From Bacteroidota bacterium (GTDB taxonomy: Bacteria; Bacteroidota; Bacteroidia; Bacteroidales; Dysgonomonadaceae): a DNA stretch of 64,000 nucleotides. Location of the stretch: NCBI GenBank assembly GCA_023437305.1, contig JAEZGN010000008.1, positions 62,001 through 126,000 on the forward strand, in the 5' to 3' direction. The position numbers were made by a program, and so were the translations under genes. Below are positions 44,162 through 53,389 of the stretch, in pieces. Position 1 is the stretch's first letter, and every line of letters begins with the position of its first letter. The notes below the pieces were generated by a model. That model worked only from the letters and a program-made list of their open reading frames with translations. It was not told the origin of the DNA and made no database searches.

Positions 44162-44440
44162 ATGCTGTTTAAATTTGAATTAGAACAAAGAATCGTAACT
44201 GTTTATATTGATTGGGAATATGTTGTAAAACCAGTGGTTGGAGATTACATTTATTTGTATGATTATCTAGATGAAAATGTGGGTAATATATCTTTAGAAC
44301 TTAAAAAAGAAGATAGTGAATACAAGTACAATATGGATAATATTGATATTTATTTGAAAGATGTAAGATTTAAAATTGTAGAGAAAATGTGGATTCAAGG
44401 AAAGAAATTAGAGTATAAACTTGTAGAGTGCCCAATGTAA
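44162..44440 (+). CDS. Small accessory protein of unknown function
   Basis: The 92-aa protein is acidic and rich in Tyr and Val (MLFKFELEQRIVTVYIDWEY...), probably mainly beta. No signal peptide or family is recognised. It lies between tape measure and distal tail genes with its own -7 box and a strong terminator, so it is likely a moron. Confidence 0.6.
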   Translation: MLFKFELEQRIVTVYIDWEYVVKPVVGDYIYLYDYLDENVGNISLELKKEDSEYKYNMDNIDIYLKDVRFKIVEKMWIQGKKLEYKLVECPM

Positions 44441-44465
44441 TTAATGATATTATATATTCATTTTT

Positions 44466-44496
44466 AAGCCTATGATAAAATCATAGGCTTTTTTTT
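44466..44496 (+). terminator. Intrinsic terminator after accessory gene
   Basis: AAGCCTATGA (44466-44475) pairs with TCATAGGCTT (44481-44490), followed by a run of eight T. It insulates the distal-tail module that starts about 100 bp later. Confidence 0.85.
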
Positions 44497-44593
44497 GTCT
44501 TATATCTTGATTTGACTTTTCAAATGTAAATACTTTATTAAGTAGAAAAACCCTGGTTTCAGGCCTTTTTACTTCCATATTCAAAGACCCTCC

Positions 44594-44612
44594 TTATATT
44601 TTATAAATAAAG
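44594..44612 (+). promoter_or_regulatory. Phage late motif copy 7 (before distal tail genes)
   Basis: TTATATTTTA (44594-44603) is followed by TAAATAAAG; the ATG at 44622 comes 18 bases after the 10-mer. A CCCTCC tract precedes it. Confidence 0.55.
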
Positions 44613-44621
44613 GATATTTCT

Positions 44622-45035
44622 ATGATAGGTCAATTATATATTAACGACAAAGATGCTTTTGCTACATGGGGGGCATACCTGGAAGAAGGCAGTGAAAATG
44701 TTTTACTATTACCTGCATCGAATAAAGAATACGCTTCGAATAATGCGCGTAGTCAACATGGCAAGCAGGTATTCAGACGTACTCCAAGAAAGTCCGATCG
44801 GGATGTTATTCTTTATTTCTGTATCGCTGCATCAAATAGAGACGAATATCTACAAAAATATGAAGCTTTTGTAGATGAGCTCGATTCCGGTATGGTAACA
44901 ATGAAAGTCCCTTCTTTGAAAAAAGTATATAAGCTTGATGCTCTAAGCTATCAGGATCTGAGCTTCTTCGACTATATCGGAAAGCTTGCAGTAAAATTCA
45001 ATGAACCCAACCCTAAAGACCGTATATCCCTATGA
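44622..45035 (+). CDS. Probable distal tail protein
   Basis: The 137-aa protein (MIGQLYINDKDAFATWGAYL...) lies between the tape measure region and the tail-tip gene, as distal tail proteins do. It resembles the short N-terminal domain of such proteins (YASNNARSQHGKQVFRRTPR; GKLAVKFNEPNP). It overlaps the next gene by 4 bases (ATGA). Confidence 0.65.
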   Translation: MIGQLYINDKDAFATWGAYLEEGSENVLLLPASNKEYASNNARSQHGKQVFRRTPRKSDRDVILYFCIAASNRDEYLQKYEAFVDELDSGMVTMKVPSLKKVYKLDALSYQDLSFFDYIGKLAVKFNEPNPKDRISL

Positions 45036-48000
45036 TAACTAAACTAGAGAACTACAGACATAACCTTTCGTTAATCGGCATTACGATAGATGAAGTTTTG
45101 TTGCTGGATTTATATCAAAATCTACCTATTGATGTTCAGACAGGGGCAAAAGTCATATTATTGCCTATCGCAGCAAAGGAGGGTGTTGTATATGCAATGG
45201 ATAATATAACAGGCGATCTGGTTCCCTTTAACTTCTCCCGCTCATCATCCGCTACACTATTCGACAAGGATAAGAATATGGAGCTTGTAGGTAACAACAT
45301 CCCACGTATAGACTATGGAAACTATACGGATGGTGTTAAGCTGCTTGTGGAAAAGGAAAGTACGAATCTGATCCCTTACAGTGGAAATGGGAACTATGTA
45401 GTCTCAGGAGTAATTAGATGTATTTACAGCGGCGATAGTGCCCTTTCCTCAATAGTTCCTGATACGAGAATGAATCAGGCAATATATTACAAGGGTAATT
45501 ATCCGAGACTTAATCAAATATCGGGGCTTTCGCCAACAAGTCAATATCAATGGTCTTTTTACTTGAAAGGAGATTCTTCTTATAACTTATCATTGACTGA
45601 TTATCCTCCGGCTGAAACTCCAAATCCAATAATCTCCATAACTACCGACTGGAAAAGATATTCAAAAACGATGCCTTTAGGGCGTACGAGTTCAATTCTA
45701 CACATGTATAGCAATTCCAAAGGGTTATTTGCTGCCAATATACAGTTGGAGACACAGGAGGTTACCTCTTATATTCCTACAACCACAACGACCGCCACAC
45801 GTGCCGCCGATAAGCTTACGTACACATTGCCTGTATCATCGGGGATATATCTAAAGACCAATAAGCAAAGTACGTTATTGAATAAACCAAAAGGTTTGTG
45901 GAATATTCACGATGATTTGAACAACGAAGGATTAGAGGCCTTAGCTATTTTCTATGAAGATATAATCATTGGGTTTGACGAAGAAACAGCTGTAGAGGAG
46001 TTCATTATTCCAATTCGTGATAAGAACCAGGTTGTAAAAGCTCGATATGCCCTCAAAGATACAGACATCGAGAAAAACGCCTTAATGAGCGAGCATTATA
46101 TTGAGCTATCTTTTGCATTGGATAGCTTCGTTAAGTTCGTGCGTTCAGATTATATCATTTGGGAAGGCGAGAAATACATTATCAAGGAAGATTATATACC
46201 GGATGAGGTAAATAAATGTAATTACAAATATACCCTTCGTTTCGACCACTGGACGACTTTGTTACAGGACGATACGTTCTATTATATGAATCAAAACCTT
46301 GAAGAGGCGGAGTGGTCTTTGATGAGTAATGCGGCTACTCACTTTCAGTTGCTGGCCGATAATGCAAATCGTTATTTTGGAGTTAACACTTTCAATGTGG
46401 GTACTATCGAATTCACGGAATTAAAATACCTTCGATTCGATAAAGTATCGATATGGGATGCAGCCACACAGATAGCAGAGGAATACGGCGGAGAATGGTA
46501 TCTGACAGGAACAACATTCCATTTGGTAAAGAAATTCTCTTACGGCTCGGAGATCGATTTTGAGAGCGAAGTATCTGTTGAAAAGATGGAACGTTCGGAA
46601 GGTGAAGATTCGGAAAAATATACACGCATTCTTGCTTTTGGTTCTACACGTAATATACCTGCTAATTACAGAGAGACAACATCGGGAGAGGCTGTAGATG
46701 CTATCTATCAGAAAAGGCTTCGTATCCCTGCTTCTAAAGGCAAGTTTATAGATGCAAAGCCAAACATGTCACCTGAAGAGATAAAATCGGCTGTTGTTAT
46801 TTTTGAAAAGGTGTACCCGAAAAGAATAGGAACGATGTCTTCTATATCCACTGTAGAATACACCGATACGGATACAGACACAGGGGTAGTTACAAAATGG
46901 AATGCTTACAGGTATAAAGATACAGGCCTTCAATTCAAGGAAGAATATTTAATGCCAGGTGTTGAGCTCCGTATTGCCATTCAAAGCGGAACGACTCTTA
47001 ATGGTTTGGATTTTGCCGTTAAGTTCAATCCCCTTGGTAAACCTGAAACAGATCCCGACTCTCAGATATTCGAAATAGTACGTAATGAGGATTACGGCAA
47101 AGCCTTACCGAACGACACCTTAAGGCCTCAAAACGGAGATACATATATCCTTTACGGCTTCAACATACAGCTTGTTTCCGATCAATATATACCGGCAGGA
47201 GAAGAAGAGCTGTATGACACTGCTGTAGAATGGCAGCAAGATATGTTGAAGGATAAATCAGTCTTCGAGTGTCCTACCATGATACAGCATTTCGCCGACA
47301 ATGAGATGGATCTGGAGATTGGGCAAAAGGTAAAACTCATACACGACCAATTTGAAGATGGTTTTCGATCATCAAGAATACAAGGATACGAAAAGCGTCT
47401 TTTAAACAAATATCAGGCTACTTATACAGTAGGGGATAATGCAACAGCTTCATGGGCTAAAAGTGTCGATAACTCGATAAAAGAGCTACAAATCGCAGGT
47501 ATTACCTATCAGGCTACAGGTAAGAACGGTGTTTATCTTATCACTCAGTTTGACAATACACCTGCGAGTGATTATAACGCTTATTCGGGCAAAGCATCAG
47601 ACGCCCGCTATCTAAATAAACAGACAGGCGGGACCGTACAGGGTGACGTCCTTTTTCAGAAGAAAATAAAAGCGAAAGAAGCTATCTCCGATCAGTTCGG
47701 CAATGAGACATTTATGCCTGGCATGTTGGGTAACGGTTTTCGGTTCTGGATCGAGAACGGTTTGTCATTCGGGCAAATAGATTACTTGACAGTAACAAAG
47801 GAGATGCTTATAAACGTCCTCACTGTAGCTGAGGTTAAGAGCGTTGATGGTGGTATACTTATTTCTTCTGCTAATATGGTATGCAGTAGCGTTGAAGATA
47901 TAACCACAGGTTATAAATGCTACTTCGATAACGACGAAGGAAATATACCCAATAAGTTTATTGTGGGAGATCAGGCGATGTGTCGTCGTTTTAATGGGGC

Positions 48001-50659
48001 AAATGTAAAATACTATTGGCGTCTGGTTACTGAGGTAGGGGCAGACTATATCTTGCTGTCTAAGACAGATAAAGACGGCAGCGGGATACCTGAAGCTAAA
48101 GACAATATAGTTCAGTTTGGAAATAGAACAGACACGCAACGTCAGTTTGCAATTTATTCAGTTGCCTATGGCGATGCAGGTACTTACTACTATTATGGAG
48201 TGAACTCTTATGATTTGACAGGGAAGGCAAAAACATACTTCTCGAAATCAGGAGCCAGAATAGAGGGTGACTCTATCGTATTCTCTTCATCGGGAAAATC
48301 AGCAGCTACGGCCATATCAGAAGTTGACACAAAGGCATCAAATGCCCAGACAAGTGCGAATACGGCAAATGCGGGGTTATTGTCAAAGGTCGCCTATTCA
48401 GAGTATAATGCGCAAATGCAGGTTTTGAATACTCAAATATCATCGAAGGTAAGCCTGACTGATTTTAATAGCTTGGATGGTCGTGTGGCTTCTACCGAAA
48501 GCAGTATCACACAACAGGCGGGGCAAATATCGAGTGTTGTTCAAAAAGTGGATAATATTCAGATAGGTATAAGAAACTATGTTTTAGACAGTAAAAGTAA
48601 GTATCGCACCGGAAAAGGGTTCCTAGCTTGGGGATTATCAGACGAAATGCCGCTATCGGGTAAATTTACTCTAAGCTTTAACGGTATATCTACAAATGGA
48701 GGCACAGGAGGTGGTTTGGGCGTATCATTCACAAGTAATCCAAACGGTCAGCAAGAAAATTATTTTTGGCTTCCTTCACAACCGATAGGAGAATCTAATC
48801 AAAATATAACGATTGACTTGACACGTACAAGTGCCCAAAAATACATCTGTATCTGGTCTAATGATTTGGGGCGATTTGATGTTAACAAATTCAGTATAAT
48901 ATCGGGAAATAAGAAAACAGACTGGATTCCTGCACCGGAAGACACCCAATCACAAATAGACAGCAAAACACGCACATATTACCAAGATGCACAGCCTACA
49001 GCTCCGAGTGGCGGCTTCTCGGTAGGGGACATCTGGCAGAAGGTGACTTATACTGATACAACAGGCGTTGTGAACATGGATTCATCGAAAAATGTATGTC
49101 GATTTGAGTATAGGTGGAATGGCACAACATGGGTGCAGATCAATTTCAATGTATCAGGCTCATACGTCACACAGACAAACGATTCTATATCGTCATTGGT
49201 TACCAAAACAGGCATTAACGGTTTAGGAACTGGCGAAACGCTTAAATCGCTAATAGATCAGACTCCGGATAAAATAACTCTTGCCGTATCAGCCATACAG
49301 ATAGGAGGAAGAAACTTACTAAGGAATTCAAATTTTGCAACCGGCGATATTACGGGGTGGAGTCTCTTTCAAGCCACCGCAAGTATTGTTACTGATGCGC
49401 AATTTGGATATATTGCTAAAGTCATCAAGAACTCGATACACACAGAAGGTCGCATTTATCAAACGCCAATATTAAGAATATCAGGAAATCAGTATACTGC
49501 GTCTGTTTGGCTTAAAGCTGATTCAGCTTCATCTATTCAAATATATTGGGAAGGTAGTCCAATAGTCGGAACTACATTTAACGTAACTACAGAATGGAAG
49601 AAATATACAATTACTGGAGTTTGGAATCCGGGAACGTATAGCGGTTTCTACATTCGATCATACACAAATGCTTATTTCTATGTTGCTAATGCTAAGTATG
49701 AAGAGGGGAACAAGGAAACGCCATGGACACCTGCATTAGAAGACACCCAATCGCAAATAGACGGTAAGACTACTTTGGCTGAGGTTGCAAGTTCTGTAGA
49801 CATAGCTGCAAATGTTATCACTGTTGCGTCAAAGAATATTGTACTGAAAGGAGAAACAATTGCAAGTGCTATTAAAGCAGGGCAACTAAATGTTGGCAAT
49901 GGTAACTTTACAGTAGATCCTTTGGGTATCATGTCAGCAAAGGGTGCTAATATCGAGGGAGCATTAAAGGTATCGGGAAACAATCAGATCACAGTTGCGG
50001 ATGCAGGAGGAAACACCCGCGTTACTATTAAGCCAACAAACATCACTTCAATATCAAACATTGGTGGTGGATTAACAACCGCTTATGTCAGCACAGGAGG
50101 TGCAGCTGCTAGTGATTCTGTTACTAATCAAACAAAGACTTGGTATGGTCAGACCTTTACACTATCTGCCGGTAAAGTATACGATTTGGTAATTCCTGCT
50201 ATTACTATTAGAGCGACTGTGCGTATGGGTTCAAGCAATCTGACTTATGCAAAAACGACAATCAGACTACGCAACACTACAACAAATGCAGTCTACAGTG
50301 TGGCTTCGATAGAAGCTATTCCTGTTGAAGATGGGGGTGGGGAAAGTTATCAATCAATCAAAGTTAATAATGTTGTAGCCGGCAATTGGCGAGTAGAAAT
50401 TGAAATAATGGCCATCACCGATATTTATTCAGGTACCGCATATTTCAGTGTGCCTAGCCAAGCAACAATCCAAATAACACCTCTTAATCAATTTACAGAA
50501 GTTGGTTTGGATGGTTTTTTGACAGCATTGAGCGCAAGTAAGTATTTACATATTACATCTGATGGACTTTATATTCGAATGGACTTATATGTATTAAGGG
50601 TTACTAGCAATGGAATTCAAAAGTCAGTTAATGGAGGAGTTTCATGGACTAACATATAA
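45032..50659 (+). CDS. Tail-tip and fibre protein (Tal-like, receptor binding)
   Basis: The 1875-aa protein seems to combine tail tip and fibre. Near the N-terminus (about 40-280) is a lectin-like module, then a Tal-type body (about 300-850; YIIKEDYIPDEVNKCNYKYT; AAQIAEEYGGEWYL-like segment). A coiled-coil region and two carbohydrate-binding-like modules follow, ending in DWIPAPEDTQSQID and PWTPALEDTQSQIDG. The C-terminal domain is beta-rich. The duplicated modules suggest glycan binding on the host surface. It should determine host range. Confidence 0.85.
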   Translation: MITKLENYRHNLSLIGITIDEVLLLDLYQNLPIDVQTGAKVILLPIAAKEGVVYAMDNITGDLVPFNFSRSSSATLFDKDKNMELVGNNIPRIDYGNYTDGVKLLVEKESTNLIPYSGNGNYVVSGVIRCIYSGDSALSSIVPDTRMNQAIYYKGNYPRLNQISGLSPTSQYQWSFYLKGDSSYNLSLTDYPPAETPNPIISITTDWKRYSKTMPLGRTSSILHMYSNSKGLFAANIQLETQEVTSYIPTTTTTATRAADKLTYTLPVSSGIYLKTNKQSTLLNKPKGLWNIHDDLNNEGLEALAIFYEDIIIGFDEETAVEEFIIPIRDKNQVVKARYALKDTDIEKNALMSEHYIELSFALDSFVKFVRSDYIIWEGEKYIIKEDYIPDEVNKCNYKYTLRFDHWTTLLQDDTFYYMNQNLEEAEWSLMSNAATHFQLLADNANRYFGVNTFNVGTIEFTELKYLRFDKVSIWDAATQIAEEYGGEWYLTGTTFHLVKKFSYGSEIDFESEVSVEKMERSEGEDSEKYTRILAFGSTRNIPANYRETTSGEAVDAIYQKRLRIPASKGKFIDAKPNMSPEEIKSAVVIFEKVYPKRIGTMSSISTVEYTDTDTDTGVVTKWNAYRYKDTGLQFKEEYLMPGVELRIAIQSGTTLNGLDFAVKFNPLGKPETDPDSQIFEIVRNEDYGKALPNDTLRPQNGDTYILYGFNIQLVSDQYIPAGEEELYDTAVEWQQDMLKDKSVFECPTMIQHFADNEMDLEIGQKVKLIHDQFEDGFRSSRIQGYEKRLLNKYQATYTVGDNATASWAKSVDNSIKELQIAGITYQATGKNGVYLITQFDNTPASDYNAYSGKASDARYLNKQTGGTVQGDVLFQKKIKAKEAISDQFGNETFMPGMLGNGFRFWIENGLSFGQIDYLTVTKEMLINVLTVAEVKSVDGGILISSANMVCSSVEDITTGYKCYFDNDEGNIPNKFIVGDQAMCRRFNGANVKYYWRLVTEVGADYILLSKTDKDGSGIPEAKDNIVQFGNRTDTQRQFAIYSVAYGDAGTYYYYGVNSYDLTGKAKTYFSKSGARIEGDSIVFSSSGKSAATAISEVDTKASNAQTSANTANAGLLSKVAYSEYNAQMQVLNTQISSKVSLTDFNSLDGRVASTESSITQQAGQISSVVQKVDNIQIGIRNYVLDSKSKYRTGKGFLAWGLSDEMPLSGKFTLSFNGISTNGGTGGGLGVSFTSNPNGQQENYFWLPSQPIGESNQNITIDLTRTSAQKYICIWSNDLGRFDVNKFSIISGNKKTDWIPAPEDTQSQIDSKTRTYYQDAQPTAPSGGFSVGDIWQKVTYTDTTGVVNMDSSKNVCRFEYRWNGTTWVQINFNVSGSYVTQTNDSISSLVTKTGINGLGTGETLKSLIDQTPDKITLAVSAIQIGGRNLLRNSNFATGDITGWSLFQATASIVTDAQFGYIAKVIKNSIHTEGRIYQTPILRISGNQYTASVWLKADSASSIQIYWEGSPIVGTTFNVTTEWKKYTITGVWNPGTYSGFYIRSYTNAYFYVANAKYEEGNKETPWTPALEDTQSQIDGKTTLAEVASSVDIAANVITVASKNIVLKGETIASAIKAGQLNVGNGNFTVDPLGIMSAKGANIEGALKVSGNNQITVADAGGNTRVTIKPTNITSISNIGGGLTTAYVSTGGAAASDSVTNQTKTWYGQTFTLSAGKVYDLVIPAITIRATVRMGSSNLTYAKTTIRLRNTTTNAVYSVASIEAIPVEDGGGESYQSIKVNNVVAGNWRVEIEIMAITDIYSGTAYFSVPSQATIQITPLNQFTEVGLDGFLTALSASKYLHITSDGLYIRMDLYVLRVTSNGIQKSVNGGVSWTNI

Positions 50660-50660
50660 T

Positions 50661-50690
50661 AATAAAGGCTACCAAATGGTAGCCTTTATT
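50661..50690. terminator. Bidirectional terminator between convergent genes
   Basis: A perfect 13-bp stem (50661-50673 with 50678-50690, AATAAAGGCTACC and its complement) has an AAAT loop. It lies between the fibre gene (plus) and the lipoprotein gene (minus) and can end both transcripts. Confidence 0.8.
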
Positions 50691-50697
50691 TAATTTA

Positions 50698-51690
50698 TTA
50701 ATTAGTTGGTGCTGGTGCGTAATACCAAGCAATCCTGTTTACTTTCTCATTCCATCCTTGACCAATACTATTAAAGTATGGATAGCTTTTTATCTCCATA
50801 AGGGCTGATCTCCATGCTTCAAACACTGTTCCATCTACAGTTACAAAGGGCTTCCCTGAATAGTGAATGCCACTAGGTGCTGTAAACGGTTGCCCATCAT
50901 TAGTCATCCACCACCATTTTGTTCTGAAAGACATTTGATCCGATTCGTCTAATAAAGTATAAACCCTTTCAACTTGCTTTACTTCATCTGTATTAGAGAC
51001 TTTTAGGGTGTCTGGAGCACCATACACGTATACAAAAAAGGTTACTTTGAGGCCTTCTTCTATATTTGATATGTCATCAAGGCTTAACTTAACACCAAAA
51101 ACACATCGTTGCATATCTATTACAGGATTATCGGAATTACTACCATTATATTCTGTAACCTCTCCGTAATATCTATCAAGATTAGGGATCTTATATTCAT
51201 TAGGGTCAGCCTCATAACTTTCTTTTGTAGTTTTTTTATTAGAACTAGATAGCGTAGTTGTGCTTTGGTTTAGCAATGTCATAGCTCTTGTATCGTCTAG
51301 CGTGAACGTATTTGTCAACTGAACGCCTGCTGTACCTCCAAGTGCAAAAGGCTTGAGATATCCGTTTCCGTCCTTGCCTACCTTTGTTTTGCCATCTACA
51401 ACTACAGACGATACAATCTTATATTCGGCATCTTTAGGTAGTTCAAGTTTTATTTTACTAAAATCATCGAAAAGGCCATAAGCATAAGGGCTATATTGCA
51501 CTAAGCTACCTGCCTTTACGCCTTTGTAAATCTGAACACCGATCAGGTTGTTTGCTCCTGTAGGTGCTGCATTCGTGTTGAACTTATACGTGATGGTTCT
51601 TTCTTTCGACACCGGTACGGGATCATTGCCACTATCGCCACAAGCGATAAGTAGAGGCAAACAAAATAAAATAAGTAATAGTTTATTCAT
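50698..51690 (-). CDS. Prophage-borne lipoprotein of unknown function
   Basis: The 330-aa protein has a lipoprotein signal with lipobox LIAC (Cys about residue 17) followed by GDSGNDP, a Bacteroidetes-type surface-export-like start. The body is beta-rich (TITYKFNTNAAPTGANNLIG; LKVTFFVYVYGAP; PFVTVDGTVFEAWRSA). It is expressed opposite to the tail genes, 15 bp after the Bro-N gene, in a two-gene minus-strand unit. It is probably a lysogenic-conversion factor on the cell surface. No family recognised. Confidence 0.75.
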   Translation of the reverse strand: MNKLLLILFCLPLLIACGDSGNDPVPVSKERTITYKFNTNAAPTGANNLIGVQIYKGVKAGSLVQYSPYAYGLFDDFSKIKLELPKDAEYKIVSSVVVDGKTKVGKDGNGYLKPFALGGTAGVQLTNTFTLDDTRAMTLLNQSTTTLSSSNKKTTKESYEADPNEYKIPNLDRYYGEVTEYNGSNSDNPVIDMQRCVFGVKLSLDDISNIEEGLKVTFFVYVYGAPDTLKVSNTDEVKQVERVYTLLDESDQMSFRTKWWWMTNDGQPFTAPSGIHYSGKPFVTVDGTVFEAWRSALMEIKSYPYFNSIGQGWNEKVNRIAWYYAPAPTN

Positions 51691-51705
51691 AATTAGATAT
51701 TTAAT

Positions 51706-52533
51706 TTATTTTCCTAATAATTTGGGTAAGTATTCTAATGCTTTAGGATCCTTCTTTGAAAAATAGTTTTGTGCATAGTTGGGAACCCATTCATCGAGGA
51801 CAAAATTACGAAAGGCGGGAAGTAAATCATAATGATATTGTTTGCATTCTTGCTCGGCTCTGCCATCTGGAAATGTATGCCAATATTTTTTGAATTTATC
51901 TTTATCCGGATGATTTATCCTTTTTAAATAAGCTGCGAAAGTTTGTCCTACAGATATGTCTGGATATAGCCCTTTTCCGTCAACTCCCTTGTCAGGTATA
52001 TCATATCCATATTTTGTTAATTCAGTTCCAAGAGTTACAAATAGTTCACTGATAACTGAAAAATAACCTTTCTCAAGTTTATGCATGTTATCTCTATATC
52101 GAATCAGGAAGTTAGGTAAAGCTGAGCGATCTATTTTTCCATAATAACCTTTTGTTCTTATTGAAGGAACCACTTCTTCAAAGAGCCAGTCTCCAAATTT
52201 TTCAGCAGTTTCTAACTCTGATCTTATTATTAATCTATAAACCTCGCTTTCTGGGACGAAATTAAGATTAACCCCACCTATACCATTTTCATGAGCAACA
52301 TAACATTTCGTTATATTGCCTGATTTACAATGATCTATAACTGCCTTTGATGGATTCTTATAACCTAAGGCTTTAGCAACATCAGAGGCACAAAATAAAA
52401 TTTTGCCATCTTCTTGATCTATCGTTCTTACCTCATTAAACATTTGTTCTTCATCAGACTCATATTTAAATACTTTAAGTTGCATGTTAACATTGAGTCT
52501 ATCGTCGCGAAGAGTTATGCTATTGTCTTTCAT
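51706..52533 (-). CDS. Bro-N-domain antirepressor-like protein
   Basis: The 275-aa protein has an N-terminal Bro-N domain (about 10-115; FKYESDEEQMFNEVRTIDQE, KILFCASDVAKALGYKNPSK, EVVPSIRTKGYYG). The C-terminal domain (about 145-275) has LTKYGYDIPDKG, YPDISVGQTFAAYLKR, YWHTFPDGRAEQE and ALEYLPKLL. The same C-terminal domain occurs in the KilA-N protein at 54610. The ATG at 52533 starts the conserved sequence; the frame is open 36 bases further. Such proteins act as phage antirepressors or DNA-binding regulators. Confidence 0.85.
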   Translation of the reverse strand: MKDNSITLRDDRLNVNMQLKVFKYESDEEQMFNEVRTIDQEDGKILFCASDVAKALGYKNPSKAVIDHCKSGNITKCYVAHENGIGGVNLNFVPESEVYRLIIRSELETAEKFGDWLFEEVVPSIRTKGYYGKIDRSALPNFLIRYRDNMHKLEKGYFSVISELFVTLGTELTKYGYDIPDKGVDGKGLYPDISVGQTFAAYLKRINHPDKDKFKKYWHTFPDGRAEQECKQYHYDLLPAFRNFVLDEWVPNYAQNYFSKKDPKALEYLPKLLGK

Positions 52534-52637
52534 AATTAGATAGGATTTAAATTTTAACAAATGTAACAATAATTATAAAATGAGATCTGATATATCATTA
52601 TTAAAATATATCACTTCCAGAAATTATCCCAATCCGG

Positions 52638-52656
52638 TATATTTTATATAAAATAT
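52638..52656. promoter_or_regulatory. 18-bp palindrome in the divergent spacer, containing the late motif
   Basis: ATATTTTATATAAAATAT (52639-52656) is a perfect palindrome. On either strand it contains TATATTTTA-like sequence, the plus-strand copy starting at 52638 and lacking only the first T. It lies between the Bro-N gene (minus) and the lysis genes (plus). It could be an operator or a pair of divergent late promoters. Confidence 0.45.
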
Positions 52657-52671
52657 CAAATTTATACCATT

Positions 52672-52956
52672 ATGCTTAAACTAATAAGTGCATCAGTAAC
52701 AAAAGAGTCAACTTTGACCGTAGGAGGTTATGAATATCGTGTTGTATATACGATTGTTAACGGAGTGATATCCTTGATTTCATGCTCGATTCGACAAGAA
52801 GTGAACTCTGTACCAAATGAGGTCGGTAATATTCGGAAGGAAAACGGACAAGTAAATTTATTTCTCCGGGATACTGAGGATTATATCGCCCACGCCGAAC
52901 AATTCAAAGCAATTGTCAGTGAGATAGAAAAAGAAGTACAACCAATAGAGGGATAA
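52672..52956 (+). CDS. Small phage protein of lysis module
   Basis: The 94-aa protein (MLKLISASVTKESTLTVGGY...) has a beta-rich first half and a helical, acidic second half (YIAHAEQFKAIVSEIEKEVQ). No family is recognised. It lies 4 bp before the holin gene. Confidence 0.6.
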   Translation: MLKLISASVTKESTLTVGGYEYRVVYTIVNGVISLISCSIRQEVNSVPNEVGNIRKENGQVNLFLRDTEDYIAHAEQFKAIVSEIEKEVQPIEG

Positions 52957-52960
52957 TGCG

Positions 52961-53389
52961 ATGGATAACAACTATACAGATGGTTTCCTTATTGGATTGC
53001 TTGAGTTCTTCATTTGGGCTAAATGGCTTTTAGCGGCTGCATTCATTCTAATAATGGCAGATTTGAGGTTTGGAATACCGGCAGCCAAAGCTCGAGGTGA
53101 GGAAGTAAAGAAGTCAAGAGCTGTAAGACGCACGTTTGACAAAATAACGAATTATTGTCTATGGATAATACTGGCCTATACTTTCGGTCAGGCTTTTGGT
53201 CAGCCTTTCGGTATTGATCTATTACCGCTTATTATCCTGCTTGTGATTTACGGTGTGGAGTTAGAGAGCATTTATGTGAATTATTTTGCTGCTAAAGGCA
53301 AAAAGGTAAAGGTAAATTTCTTCAAATTCTTTGGAAAGAAAGCCGATATCATAGAAGTAGAGGAAAAGGAGGATGATAATGGCAACTAA
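52961..53389 (+). CDS. Phage holin
   Basis: The 142-aa membrane protein has helices at about 10-35, 65-85 and 90-110 and a charged C-terminus (KKADIIEVEEKEDDNGN). LRFGIPAAKARGEEVKKSRA and VRRTFDKITNYCLW are typical of the phage holin family. It should permeabilise the inner membrane and release the glucosaminidase encoded next, with which it overlaps by 11 bases. Confidence 0.82.
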   Translation: MDNNYTDGFLIGLLEFFIWAKWLLAAAFILIMADLRFGIPAAKARGEEVKKSRAVRRTFDKITNYCLWIILAYTFGQAFGQPFGIDLLPLIILLVIYGVELESIYVNYFAAKGKKVKVNFFKFFGKKADIIEVEEKEDDNGN

